Assembly: GCA_031276105.1 (NCBI GenBank) | Contig: JAISNS010000021.1 | Coordinates: forward strand, 1-14,274 | Source of the DNA: Dysgonamonadaceae bacterium | GTDB lineage: Bacteria; Bacteroidota; Bacteroidia; Bacteroidales; Azobacteroidaceae | Reading direction: 5' to 3' | DNA length: 14,274 nt | The notes under the pieces: model-generated | Seen by the model: only the letters and a program-made list of their open reading frames with translations | Told to the model about the DNA's origin: nothing | Database searches by the model: none | Program-made: the position numbers and the translations under genes | Shown here: piece by piece, positions 7,045 to 14,142 of the stretch | Layout: each line of letters opens with the position of its first letter | Numbering within the stretch: the first letter of the stretch is position 1

Positions 7045-8358
7045 TTACATATTTTCGATTGACAATGCACGATATTCAATATCGTATCCTTTCAATTTAT
7101 CAATAAGGTTTTTAGATTTATTCTGTAACGTATTCAGATTGATTTTCTCCGACTGTCTTTTTACTTCAACAATGATTGCGCGCTTTTCGTATTCATTCAG
7201 GGCGACAATATCTATCTCGTTTTGATTTCCGGTTTCCCAATACGAACCGATTGCAGAGAGATTTTCTTCGACCGATAGTTTTTCCCTGAAATATCTTTCC
7301 AAAATTTGTCCGCTGTAAGTTGTGTAGTCACGGGCAATTATATTTTTCACATAGTCAAAGTTTTCCATTTCAATCGCGCCTCTGTATTTATAAATAAACC
7401 GAAACCAGAAATTTAAGAAATTATCATTAATCCGGTATTTTACCGATTTGCCGGCCGGTTTCGACAAAATGGGACGTAGTTTTGAAATCAAACCAAACTC
7501 ATTTTCCAGTTTTTCCAAAAATCCACCCAGACCGACATTCATCACCGACTCCATTTCTGCACGTGAAGTTTTGGAGGAGGCGATCAACATAAGAATGGAA
7601 AAATAATTGCCGTAATCTTTTCCAAATTCTTCAATCAATACGTTTTTTCCCTCGTTAAGGAATAACGAGCTTTCGGAAAGAATCTCATTGACAATCTTTT
7701 TCATTGTAAACGCTTGAGTATTTGTCAGCAATTCTACATATTTAGCTACACCGCCTGTGAATAGATAAAATGCCAATAAATCTTCATTGGTGAATTTCGG
7801 ATAATAGTCGGCAAGAATTTCTTTAAGTGTTTTAATATCAAATGTTTTCAAATGCAATCGTGCGGTTGCACGACCAAAAAGCGGTTCTTTTGAATTTTCA
7901 AAAATCTGCTTCATTAGCGAATAAACCGAACCGCACAAAATAAGGTTTAACTTACTATTGTTTTTATACTTGTCCCAAATATTTTGCATTTCGCTATAAA
8001 TGGATGCATTGATATTCCGAAATTCCTGAAATTCATCAATTATTAAAGTAAAATGCTGATTTTCAGAAAAATTCATCAGGTATCCAAAAACGTCTTTGAA
8101 CGTGCGCATTTGTCCGAAAACGGTTACACCAAGTTTGTTTTGAATTTCCTCTATAAATTCTTCGCAAAGTAACGCTTCGTTTTTCTTTTCAACAAAAAAA
8201 TAAACAGTTCTTTTCCCGGCAAAAACATTAATGAGCAAGGAGGTTTTTCCAATACGCCGCCGCCCAACGACAAAAGTCATCTGTGCATTGTCGATCGACA
8301 ACTGCTCGGTTTTAAGCAATAATGCAGTTTCTTTTTCGCGATTATAAAACTTCAGCAT
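7045..8358 (-). CDS. P-loop ATPase with PD-(D/E)XK-like C-terminus (ATPase_2/DUF234 type)
   Basis: A 437-residue AAA-like ATPase of the archaeal-ATPase/DUF234 kind, common and often accessory in Bacteroidetes; no firm cellular role is known. The N-terminal YNREKE box precedes Walker A GRRRIGKT (32-39). Walker B is LIIDEF (Asp108, Glu109), followed by LILCGS. A helical and winged-helix-like middle follows. The C-terminus shows the restriction-endonuclease-like pattern NEIDIVA...IIVEVKRQ (roughly 385-410), so a nuclease-like core is plausible. It carries its own -7 box and an adjacent 33-nt dyad, indicating independent regulation. It sits between two GT2 genes with gaps of 45 and 123 nt and has no apparent glycan function, so I read it as inserted cargo. 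Confidence 0.85.
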   Translation of the reverse strand: MLKFYNREKETALLLKTEQLSIDNAQMTFVVGRRRIGKTSLLINVFAGKRTVYFFVEKKNEALLCEEFIEEIQNKLGVTVFGQMRTFKDVFGYLMNFSENQHFTLIIDEFQEFRNINASIYSEMQNIWDKYKNNSKLNLILCGSVYSLMKQIFENSKEPLFGRATARLHLKTFDIKTLKEILADYYPKFTNEDLLAFYLFTGGVAKYVELLTNTQAFTMKKIVNEILSESSLFLNEGKNVLIEEFGKDYGNYFSILMLIASSKTSRAEMESVMNVGLGGFLEKLENEFGLISKLRPILSKPAGKSVKYRINDNFLNFWFRFIYKYRGAIEMENFDYVKNIIARDYTTYSGQILERYFREKLSVEENLSAIGSYWETGNQNEIDIVALNEYEKRAIIVEVKRQSEKINLNTLQNKSKNLIDKLKGYDIEYRALSIENM

Positions 8359-8377
8359 AATTCATATTTTATTGCGA

Positions 8378-8385
8378 CAAAGATA
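8378..8385 (-). promoter_or_regulatory. -7 box of the first ATPase
   Basis: TATCTTTG on the minus strand fits TAnnTTTG and lies 19 nt from the ATG. The ten bases TATCTTTGTC are identical to those before the second ATPase. No -33 TTG stands at the usual spacing; the dyad at 8401-8433 covers that region, so an activator or repressor may act there. Confidence 0.55.
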
Positions 8386-8400
8386 CAAAGTATTTCCGAA

Positions 8401-8433
8401 TTGTAATGCAGGTTACAGTAACCGTCGTTACAA
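8401..8433. repeat. 33-nt double dyad upstream of the first ATPase
   Basis: The order is TTGTAA, 4 nt, GGTTAC, A, GTAACC, 4 nt, TTACAA on the plus strand. Both inner and outer arms are perfect and share one centre at 8417. It covers the -33 zone of the ATPase promoter, an operator-like position. Confidence 0.65.
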
Positions 8434-8481
8434 TTATCTCAATCGCTTGGATTGAATGGCTTTCCGTTTAATGGATGAAGT

Positions 8482-9384
8482 TCAAAGATTGATATTATAA
8501 TTCTCTTTAATGTAGCTAATTATCTTTTTCTTATCGTTTCCGCAAGCCTTTTTGATTTCAAAAATTTTGGCGTCAACCAACGTGCGATACCACCAGCCTT
8601 GCAAAAAATGCCAAAGGAATCCTTCTTTACCTTCGGTAAATCCCAATTTAAATATATAACGGTAAATGAAGTAATAAAAAGCCCTCCAAAACAAAGCTAA
8701 TTGAGCATACTTGTGTTTTGTCTGTCTTTTATTGATTGCTTCTTTTGACAGTATTTTTAACGAATCGGTTGTCGCGCTTCCCGTCAAATCATATTCTATA
8801 TCTAATAAATCAATGGCTTCTCGTATAGCATAGCCAATATGTTTGTTTGTCCACCAACTCAATGAATTTAAATTATCGTCTACCCAAGCGCCATTAAACT
8901 GAATGGCTTTACCTTCCAATAATTCAATATGTTCGTCCATTAAGCGAATTTCACAACGCGCTTTTCCATATTTGAATATTCGCATTTGCGTAACTAATCC
9001 GGTTCCTTTTTTTATCCATTTTCCTAAAAATATTCTTTTTAATGGCAATATGATTCCTGTTACAGAATTAGGAAGATTCGATAAGTTTTCTTGCAATTCA
9101 CAGATTAGTTCCGATGTAATATATTCATCTGCATCCAAACGTAATATCCATTGGGTTTGGATTGGAAGATTGTCCAAAGCCCAATTAAATTGCCGGGCAT
9201 AATTATTTTCCCATTTATTTTGAAATACCTTAGCGCCCAACGATTCGGCTATTTCCAGCGTATTGTCGGTAGAAAAAGAATCGACTATAAAAATCTCTTT
9301 CGCAATGGTTTTTATATTTTCAATACAGCGACGGATATGAATTTCCTCATTGTAAGTGAGGATAATCACAGATAAATCAAGCAT
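8482..9384 (-). CDS. GT2 family glycosyltransferase (LPS core/WaaE-like)
   Basis: A 300-residue family 2 glycosyltransferase of the type found in LPS core and O-antigen loci (WaaE/KdtX-like). LSVIILTYNEE (4-14) begins the GT-A fold. IFIVDSFSTDNT holds the nucleotide-binding Asp35, and RLDADEY (82-88) is the DXD-type metal site. The C-terminal third has aromatic, basic segments (FWRAFYYFIYRYIFKLGF and WHFLQGWWYRTL) typical of the family's membrane-associated tail. The sugar transferred cannot be told. Its first 13 codons are echoed by a diverged fossil at 10981-11019, beyond the second ATPase. A 118-nt gap separates it from that ATPase. No promoter of its own was found, so it may depend on readthrough. 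Confidence 0.9.
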   Translation of the reverse strand: MLDLSVIILTYNEEIHIRRCIENIKTIAKEIFIVDSFSTDNTLEIAESLGAKVFQNKWENNYARQFNWALDNLPIQTQWILRLDADEYITSELICELQENLSNLPNSVTGIILPLKRIFLGKWIKKGTGLVTQMRIFKYGKARCEIRLMDEHIELLEGKAIQFNGAWVDDNLNSLSWWTNKHIGYAIREAIDLLDIEYDLTGSATTDSLKILSKEAINKRQTKHKYAQLALFWRAFYYFIYRYIFKLGFTEGKEGFLWHFLQGWWYRTLVDAKIFEIKKACGNDKKKIISYIKENYNINL

Positions 9385-9433
9385 AATTGCGATTAATGAA
9401 GTCTGATTTGTTAATTAGACAAGTCTTTTAGTA

Positions 9434-9457
9434 GTGCATATTTTCTTTAAAATGCAC
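9434..9457. repeat. Small inverted repeat before the GT2 gene
   Basis: GTGCAT (9434-9439) pairs with ATGCAC (9452-9457) across 12 nt; the loop sides are partly complementary. AGTGCAT recurs directly at 9497-9503. It may be a weak terminator for the upstream ATPase. Confidence 0.35.
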
Positions 9458-9502
9458 GATAAGATTACAAAAAAACAATAAAATTGTTCAACAGAAAGTG
9501 CA

Positions 9503-10867
9503 TTATTTCAAATGCAATAAAACATCTTCGGGATAATAAATCCCGTCTGTTTTTGAATCACTTTTCTTTAAAAACAGTATCGGTACAATTTTTTTCCCTT
9601 CAGCAAAGGGCAAGTCTTTTGATTTTTCGTTTAAGGTTTTCAGCAGTTGTCCGGTATGATAAATTTTTTCATTCCATTTACATTCACCGACTAACAGATA
9701 TTTTCCGTCAACAGATTCGGAAACGACATCTATTTCCATTTCTCTGTTTTTTGTTTTGCCCCACCAACGCATAGCCGGTTTAAAAGTTATCCCATTGATA
9801 TTCAAAAAAGGGATGACTTGCCGGCATAATTTTTCCCAAGTTGATGAAACATGTTCCGAAAAATGTGTTTTAATTTGCTCAATAATTGTTTCTATTTGTT
9901 CGGTTTCAATATAGGAACGGTTAGGTACCACGTTCTTGAAATAAAAATTCAGAAACGGATCGGCTATTTTATACAAACTCTTTTTGCTGTTTTTATAGTT
10001 TTCTCCAAATGGAATTTCCCGCTCTAAATATCCTAAATTCAGCAACTTTTCTAAGGGTGCGGACAAATGTGTAGCCGGTTTTTCAAGCCGTCCCGCAATT
10101 TCGGATAAGCGATTGCAACCGCTTGCCACTAACGAAAGAATAGTAAAAGAATGTGCCGTATCGCGCATTTCATCAAGGAAAAGTCGAACAGGTTCATCGT
10201 AAAGTATGCCCTGCGAATTGAATAAATGATGTTTCAAGGCAGAAAATAAATCTTTCTCCGTTGAGCGCAATTCCCAATAACGGGGAACACCACCCCAAAT
10301 GCTATATTCTTCAATGGCCTCCGCTGGTGTACAAGATAGAACCTCCTGTAAATAAGGAGTCTGCATTGGTTTAATTTTTATAATTTCATCGGCTCTTCCA
10401 AACAAAGGCGCAAAACTGTCCATAACCAAACCATACATTAACTGCTGTGAAGAACCACATATTAAGAGATTGAATTTCAGCGCATTTTTATTGTCAAGTA
10501 TTTTTTGCAGTACAGAAGGCAATTCGGGTGCACTTTTTACAAGATACGGAAATTCATCAATACAAAATGTGATTTTTTTTTGTAAACGTACATTCAGGTT
10601 ATCAAACAAAGTTTCCCAATCCGGATAAATTATCCTGTCGAAACCGGAAATAGTGCCGGCAATTATTTTCGACAAAAGGACGCGTTGCTGAGTTGCTTCC
10701 GATTGGTCTGCCATAAAATAAATATCATCGGGCAACAACACTTGCCGGATAAGGCGTGATTTTCCGCAACGTCTTCTGCCATACAACACTACAAAAGTAG
10801 CATTTCTGCGATTAAATGTCTTTTTCAAGCGTTCTTGCTCCGATATTCTATCTACAAATTTGAACAT
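9503..10867 (-). CDS. Second P-loop ATPase with PD-(D/E)XK-like C-terminus
   Basis: A 454-residue protein of the same architecture as the ATPase at 7045-8358 but clearly diverged from it, so not a recent duplicate. Walker A is GRRRCGKS (30-37), Walker B is FCIDEFPYL (Asp104, Glu105), then LLICGSSQQLM. A winged-helix-like region (SEIAGRLEKPATHLSAPLEK) follows. The C-terminus has MEIDVV...LLVGECKW, the E-x-D...E-x-K pattern of a restriction-endonuclease-like fold, so ATP-dependent DNA handling is a reasonable but unproven role. Its -7 box is enclosed by a perfect 13-bp inverted repeat, strong evidence for its own repressor-type control. It lies between a fossil GT2 start upstream and a complete GT2 gene downstream, which marks it as inserted cargo. 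Confidence 0.85.
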   Translation of the reverse strand: MFKFVDRISEQERLKKTFNRRNATFVVLYGRRRCGKSRLIRQVLLPDDIYFMADQSEATQQRVLLSKIIAGTISGFDRIIYPDWETLFDNLNVRLQKKITFCIDEFPYLVKSAPELPSVLQKILDNKNALKFNLLICGSSQQLMYGLVMDSFAPLFGRADEIIKIKPMQTPYLQEVLSCTPAEAIEEYSIWGGVPRYWELRSTEKDLFSALKHHLFNSQGILYDEPVRLFLDEMRDTAHSFTILSLVASGCNRLSEIAGRLEKPATHLSAPLEKLLNLGYLEREIPFGENYKNSKKSLYKIADPFLNFYFKNVVPNRSYIETEQIETIIEQIKTHFSEHVSSTWEKLCRQVIPFLNINGITFKPAMRWWGKTKNREMEIDVVSESVDGKYLLVGECKWNEKIYHTGQLLKTLNEKSKDLPFAEGKKIVPILFLKKSDSKTDGIYYPEDVLLHLK

Positions 10868-10878
10868 TGCCTATGGTA

Positions 10879-10919
10879 TAATTATGTTTGACAAAGATAA
10901 TGTTTTTCAAACATAATTA
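10879..10919. promoter_or_regulatory. Operator-like 13-bp inverted repeat around the -7 box
   Basis: TAATTATGTTTGA (10879-10891) is the exact reverse complement of 10907-10919. The 15-nt centre contains the minus-strand -7 box TATCTTTG (10899-10892), 24 nt before the ATPase ATG. A nested dyad, ATGTTT-TTC-AAACAT, lies at 10900-10914. A dimeric regulator bound here would cover the promoter. There is no U-tract, so a terminator is unlikely. Confidence 0.75.
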
Positions 10920-10980
10920 AAAATAAAAGGGAGATATTTCAATGATTGAGCCCAAACGCCCAGAGTGGAACAAAGATTCT

Positions 10981-11019
10981 CTCGTTGTAAGTAAAGATTA
11001 TAACCGATAAGTCAAGCAT
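10981..11019 (-). pseudogene. Orphan 13-codon GT2 start
   Basis: The codons read MLDLSVIIFTYNE, against MLDLSVIILTYNE at the start of the intact GT2 gene (9384). About 32 of 39 bases match, and all but one of the changed codons are synonymous. Similarity then stops and the frame ends at 10939. It is the preserved start of another GT2 allele, cut off where the second ATPase's upstream region begins. Confidence 0.8.
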
Positions 11020-11022
11020 CTC

Positions 11023-11061
11023 TTAATATTCTTTTTTGATAAATTTAGCCGGATACGCCAT
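11023..11061 (-). pseudogene. Fossil C-terminus of a hexapeptide acyltransferase
   Basis: Twelve codons and a stop read MAYPAKFIKKEY, resembling the end of the intact WcaF-like protein, MAGSPAKFIKKRIIKQ. Members of that family commonly end with a G-x-PAK-x-I motif. The body of this acyltransferase is missing: the ChbG/YdjC stop lies immediately upstream. With the GT2 start 3 nt downstream it forms a fossil gene junction. Confidence 0.65.
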
Positions 11062-11062
11062 T

Positions 11063-11851
11063 TTAATATATCTCTTTCCAATTTATTGATTCATATTGTT
11101 TTATTTCTTTAATGCTATTTGCAAATTCGCAAATATCTCTGTATTCGTCTTTTCTCCATTCTTCCATATATCCGGGATGGACACCGATTTCCAAAACGCT
11201 TTGGGGTGCAAAACAGGAAATTATTTTCAACAACGAATCGCTCCAACAGCTATCCATATCATTTGCCGGCATATAAAATTTATCGGTGGTTTGAAAATGT
11301 GATGAAATATATTTGTCGAACAGAGTATTGAGTATCGTTGTCGGCTGAAAAATCGGTTGTTTTGTCAGATGTACATTTTGCACTCTGCGAATTTTATGTA
11401 TTCCCGATTGAATGCAAATCTCTTTCATTGCAAATAGAAACACAGGAAATTTGTGTAAATGTCCGTGGGAATCCAAATGTGAAACAGAAATTCCGGCTTC
11501 TTTCAAAACATTTATTTGGCCTAAACTTTCTATAACAATATCTTTTTTGTGGATTTTCCCCATTAACGCTTTTTTACGCACAACATTTGAAGGTAAAAAC
11601 AAACCATCATTATCTGTCAGAGAAGATATCTCCTGCGGGTGAGAAACAGGTTGCAAACCATCAACATAAGTCAGATGTACGCCAAAACTGAACTCCGGAT
11701 GTTGGCGAGCATATTCTATGGCTATGCATGAAGCAGGCATATTGACCATTATTGTGGCGCTTTTCAAAATACCTTTTTCAAAAAGTTCGATAGTTGCTTG
11801 GCATGTGTCTTTATCAAAACCAAAATCATCGGCATGTAAAATGATTTTCAT
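11063..11851 (-). CDS. ChbG/YdjC-family carbohydrate deacetylase
   Basis: A 262-residue member of the YdjC/ChbG family, metal-dependent enzymes that remove N-acetyl groups from amino sugars or their oligosaccharides. Metal-ligand motifs are present: HADDFG (Asp8, Asp9), GVHL (His59) and HLDSHGHLHKFP (His125, His129). Length fits the family. In a glycan locus it probably trims an acetyl group from an amino sugar in the repeat unit; the exact substrate is inference. The ATG overlaps the stop of the FkbH-like fragment (ATGA), so translation of the two is coupled. Directly after its stop comes the fossil tail of an acyltransferase, so this gene may itself have arrived by replacement at that point. 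Confidence 0.88.
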   Translation of the reverse strand: MKIILHADDFGFDKDTCQATIELFEKGILKSATIMVNMPASCIAIEYARQHPEFSFGVHLTYVDGLQPVSHPQEISSLTDNDGLFLPSNVVRKKALMGKIHKKDIVIESLGQINVLKEAGISVSHLDSHGHLHKFPVFLFAMKEICIQSGIHKIRRVQNVHLTKQPIFQPTTILNTLFDKYISSHFQTTDKFYMPANDMDSCWSDSLLKIISCFAPQSVLEIGVHPGYMEEWRKDEYRDICEFANSIKEIKQYESINWKEIY

Positions 11852-12315
11852 AGCATTTCTTTGTTACAATTATTTTTATATGTGATATGAATTAATTGTT
11901 GATCGTAAAAGGCATTTAAATCATCAATTTGAAAATGGATGTTTATTTCGTCCTCATATACTTGTTTGAAAGGCAGAGAGCTAAATACATCTACTAATGG
12001 ACCATTCTTTTTTGTTTTGGTCAGATTGGCTTTTAAAACACTTATGCCTTTATTGATAAGCAGTTTTCCGACAGCACAAATCATAGCGTCCTCTACTTTC
12101 TTTTTGGCTATTCTGCACGAAATAACCAAATCTGTAATAACTGCTTCATTTAGTTGAATCTTTATAGACATAAATCCGATATTGCCGTAATCGCCGAATT
12201 TGTCTTTACAAAAGAATGCCATGCATAAAGTATTTTGAGCGCTTAAAAGGTTTTCATATTCTTCGCATGTATATCTGTTGGTTGATAAATTGAGTTGATT
12301 CGAGCGAAGTAACAA
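11848..12315 (-). CDS. Headless FkbH-type C-terminal (GNAT-like) domain
   Basis: About 155 residues matching the C-terminal acyltransferase-like domain of FkbH/HAD-IIIC proteins, in which an N-terminal HAD phosphatase-like domain normally precedes it. Key similarities are RSNQLNLSTNRYT, FCKDKFGDYGNIGFM, DLVISCRIAKKKVEDAM and the NGPLVDVFSSLPF tail. The HAD half is absent. The only start for the whole domain is TTG at 12315. The same frame is open back to the stop of the acetyltransferase gene (12346), and those extra codons (NDTLKNRCYEL) also look like FkbH linker, as if the gene were cut there. The first in-frame ATG would remove the conserved RSNQLNLS. The end is coupled by ATGA to the deacetylase, so the fragment may still be translated. 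It may be a working single-domain enzyme or a truncated remnant. Confidence 0.65.
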   Translation of the reverse strand: MLLRSNQLNLSTNRYTCEEYENLLSAQNTLCMAFFCKDKFGDYGNIGFMSIKIQLNEAVITDLVISCRIAKKKVEDAMICAVGKLLINKGISVLKANLTKTKKNGPLVDVFSSLPFKQVYEDEINIHFQIDDLNAFYDQQLIHITYKNNCNKEML

Positions 12316-12345
12316 TTCATAGCACCTGTTTTTCAGCGTATCATT

Positions 12346-12903
12346 TTATTGTTTAATAATTCTTTTTTTGATAAACTTCGCAGGGCTCCCTGCCATCACC
12401 GACCATGGTTCTACATCTTTGAAAACCGCAGCGCGAGCGCCGACAACAGCGCCCTCGCCAATGGTGACGCCCATGCCCACAAAAGCATCAGCCGCTACCC
12501 ATGCGTAATTTTCTATCGTAATGGGCACTGTAATCAATGGCATATCCGGTTTTCCAATATCGTGCGAAGCAGTACATAAAAACGCCCGTTGAGAAATTGT
12601 AGCATGTTTGCCGATTTTTATTTTTTCTACATTGTAGCAATCAACGTCGGAAGACAAACAGGCATATTCGTCCATTTCCAACTTCCAAGGCATAAACACT
12701 TTGGCGCTTGAATACACACAAGCGGTTTTATGGATTTTAGCTCCAAAACAGCGAAGCAAGAAACGTTTCCATCCGCTCAACAGACTGCGCGGTAAGGGAC
12801 GGGCGAATAAAGTCCACGCAATCGTCCAAATGAATCGCGCTATCTGGTTTTTTTTGCTTAATTTATTTTGGTATTGGGATAGATTAATTTCTAATAATTC
12901 CAT
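12346..12903 (-). CDS. WcaF-like hexapeptide-repeat O-acetyltransferase
   Basis: A 185-residue left-handed beta-helix acetyltransferase that would transfer acetyl from acetyl-CoA to a sugar of the polysaccharide. The N-terminal part (about 20-55, FIWTIAWTLFARPLPRSLLSGWKRFLLRCFGAKI) is typical of WcaF-like colanic-acid acetyltransferases. Hexapeptide repeats follow (IKIGKHATISQRAFL, VTIGEGAVVGARAAV). His114 in TASHDI is the probable catalytic base, and MAGSPAKFIKKR closes the domain. I chose the ATG at 12903 because MELLEINLSQYQ is the family-like start and it falls just after the methyltransferase stop (12909). The frame can extend to 12966, but that would overlap the methyltransferase. The only thing between its TAA and the following FkbH-like frame is 30 in-frame bases. 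Confidence 0.88.
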   Translation of the reverse strand: MELLEINLSQYQNKLSKKNQIARFIWTIAWTLFARPLPRSLLSGWKRFLLRCFGAKIHKTACVYSSAKVFMPWKLEMDEYACLSSDVDCYNVEKIKIGKHATISQRAFLCTASHDIGKPDMPLITVPITIENYAWVAADAFVGMGVTIGEGAVVGARAAVFKDVEPWSVMAGSPAKFIKKRIIKQ

Positions 12904-12908
12904 ATAAA

Positions 12909-13544
12909 TTATCTTAACTTGCCTACTAAGAGCATAGACTTCCACAGATAAGGGACTCGTCCACAACCGACAAATTCTTTAAATTCAAACCCTTCTACAT
13001 TCAAAAGGTCAGATAAAGTTTTTTTCGACCAGAATTTAATATGTCCACCATCCCATAGCGCCCAATGATGATTGTCCCACTTGTTAAATATTGATAGCAC
13101 AAGATTTTTTAAATATCCATGATATGGTGTTGTAAGCAAAATGTATCCACCGGGTTTTAATTTTGCTTTTGCAAATCGTAAAAGCTCTCTTGGGTAGAAT
13201 AAATGTTCTACGACTTCAGTGGAAACTACTGCGTCAAAATTATTTTCTTCTATTTTACAGGGATTGTCATACACTCCCATACAATAAAACTTAGCATCAG
13301 GAAGAAGTAATTGAGCATTTTCAATTCCACTTTCACTCGGATCCATACCAACTATTACCCCATCACTATGTATTATATTTATTTTAAGATACTTAGCGAG
13401 ATGCCCGTTTCCACAACCAATATCCAGCACTTTTTTAGCTTGTATGTTTTGCATGATTTGCCCGATAGGTTCATGCAAAAATTGACTCGTTAGAGGAGCT
13501 GTTACTCCATGTACGTAATCATTTCCAGAAGATACTTTATTCAT
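12909..13544 (-). CDS. Class I SAM-dependent methyltransferase
   Basis: A Rossmann-fold methyltransferase, 211 residues from the ATG at 13544. VLDIGCGNG (39-47) is motif I, binding S-adenosylmethionine. VGMDPSESGIE gives the acidic residue at the end of strand 2. FDAVVSTEVVEHL and LKPGGYILLTTPYHGY are the later core motifs. In this locus it probably methylates a sugar or lipid-linked intermediate; the substrate is unknown. The frame stays open upstream and a TTG at 13610 would add 22 residues (233 total); I prefer the ATG, which follows an A-rich leader of Bacteroidetes type. It looks more AT-rich than murB. It leads the acetyltransferase by 5 nt, so the two are probably co-transcribed. Confidence 0.85.
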   Translation of the reverse strand: MNKVSSGNDYVHGVTAPLTSQFLHEPIGQIMQNIQAKKVLDIGCGNGHLAKYLKINIIHSDGVIVGMDPSESGIENAQLLLPDAKFYCMGVYDNPCKIEENNFDAVVSTEVVEHLFYPRELLRFAKAKLKPGGYILLTTPYHGYLKNLVLSIFNKWDNHHWALWDGGHIKFWSKKTLSDLLNVEGFEFKEFVGCGRVPYLWKSMLLVGKLR

Positions 13545-13725
13545 TTTTTTATAAATTTTATATGTTAATAAATTAGATTCGTTTGCTATTTCTATAACTT
13601 GTTTCCACAATTTTTGGTCAATCGGTTGCTTGTTGCAGCCTTAAACTCAACATTTGATTATCAGTGCATTGATTTTTCACAGATAAGCATTTCAATGCAG
13701 GAAAGAATTACATACCATTCAGAAC

Positions 13726-13744
13726 TTTTTTTGTAACAAAAAAA
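13726..13744. repeat. AT-rich palindrome in the gap before the methyltransferase
   Basis: TTTTTTTGT and ACAAAAAAA are perfect reverse complements around one central A. It may end transcription of the MNT gene weakly. The rest of the 13611-13773 gap shows no recognisable promoter box or gene. Confidence 0.35.
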
Positions 13745-13773
13745 ATAGAGTGCCGAACAAACTCAACCATCAA

Positions 13774-14118
13774 TTAACGCAACGTCCGTTGCACCGCCGT
13801 TGCGATAGCGCAAAAATTAGAAATGGAATAGATTTCTTTTCCAAATTGCCGAATGGATTTTTTTAATAGCGGATCTTTGATCGCAGTATAATCCACAATA
13901 TCTACAAAATAAGGAAGGGAACTGTTTTCAAAATCATCTTTTAGTTGTATTATTTGGTTTAACGACAATTGATTATTTATAATTGCCAAATCAATATCGC
14001 TTCCCTGCCGATAAGTTCCTTTCGCCCTGCTGCCAAATAAATACACGGAATGAATATCCGAATATTTTTCCAATATATCGTAAATGGTCTCTATGTCTCT
14101 TTTTGAAAGCCCAAACAT
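13774..14118 (-). CDS. MNT-family nucleotidyltransferase, MntA-like antitoxin candidate
   Basis: A 114-residue minimal nucleotidyltransferase. LFGSRAKG (Gly29-Ser30) and GSDIDL (Asp41, Asp43) form the catalytic signature, and a third acidic residue is likely in FVDIVDY (Asp73 or Asp76). MntA proteins of this kind AMPylate a HEPN toxin (HepT) and neutralise it. No HEPN gene is next to it here: a 163-nt gap follows and the end of an ATPase gene precedes by 24 nt, so it is an orphan or pairs with something outside this window. The last 14 residues (NFCAIATAVQRTLR) extend beyond the usual end and overlap a small inverted repeat (CGCAACG/CGTTGCG), which could reflect a rebuilt 3' end. Confidence 0.82.
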   Translation of the reverse strand: MFGLSKRDIETIYDILEKYSDIHSVYLFGSRAKGTYRQGSDIDLAIINNQLSLNQIIQLKDDFENSSLPYFVDIVDYTAIKDPLLKKSIRQFGKEIYSISNFCAIATAVQRTLR

Positions 14119-14142
14119 AATTTATTTCGTATCAAATGGCGC

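Noticed and set aside
8387..8450. Possible third fossil gene start between the second GT2 and the first ATPase
   Set aside because: Reading left, the codons VTVTC and, in another frame, YNSE recall a GT2 start, but this needs a 2-nt shift and overlaps the dyad; too weak to claim.
12904..12966. 21-residue N-terminal extension of the acetyltransferase
   Set aside because: It would overlap the conserved end of the methyltransferase; the ATG at 12903 gives the family-like start.
13545..13610. 22-residue N-terminal extension of the methyltransferase from TTG
   Set aside because: The ATG at 13544 has a typical A-rich leader and the extension lacks known motifs; kept only as an alternative start.
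1498..13810. Similarity between GTTGCGTAGCG near 1502 and GTTGCGATAGCG near 13799
   Set aside because: Short, imperfect and inside different coding 3' ends; no evidence for a shared element.
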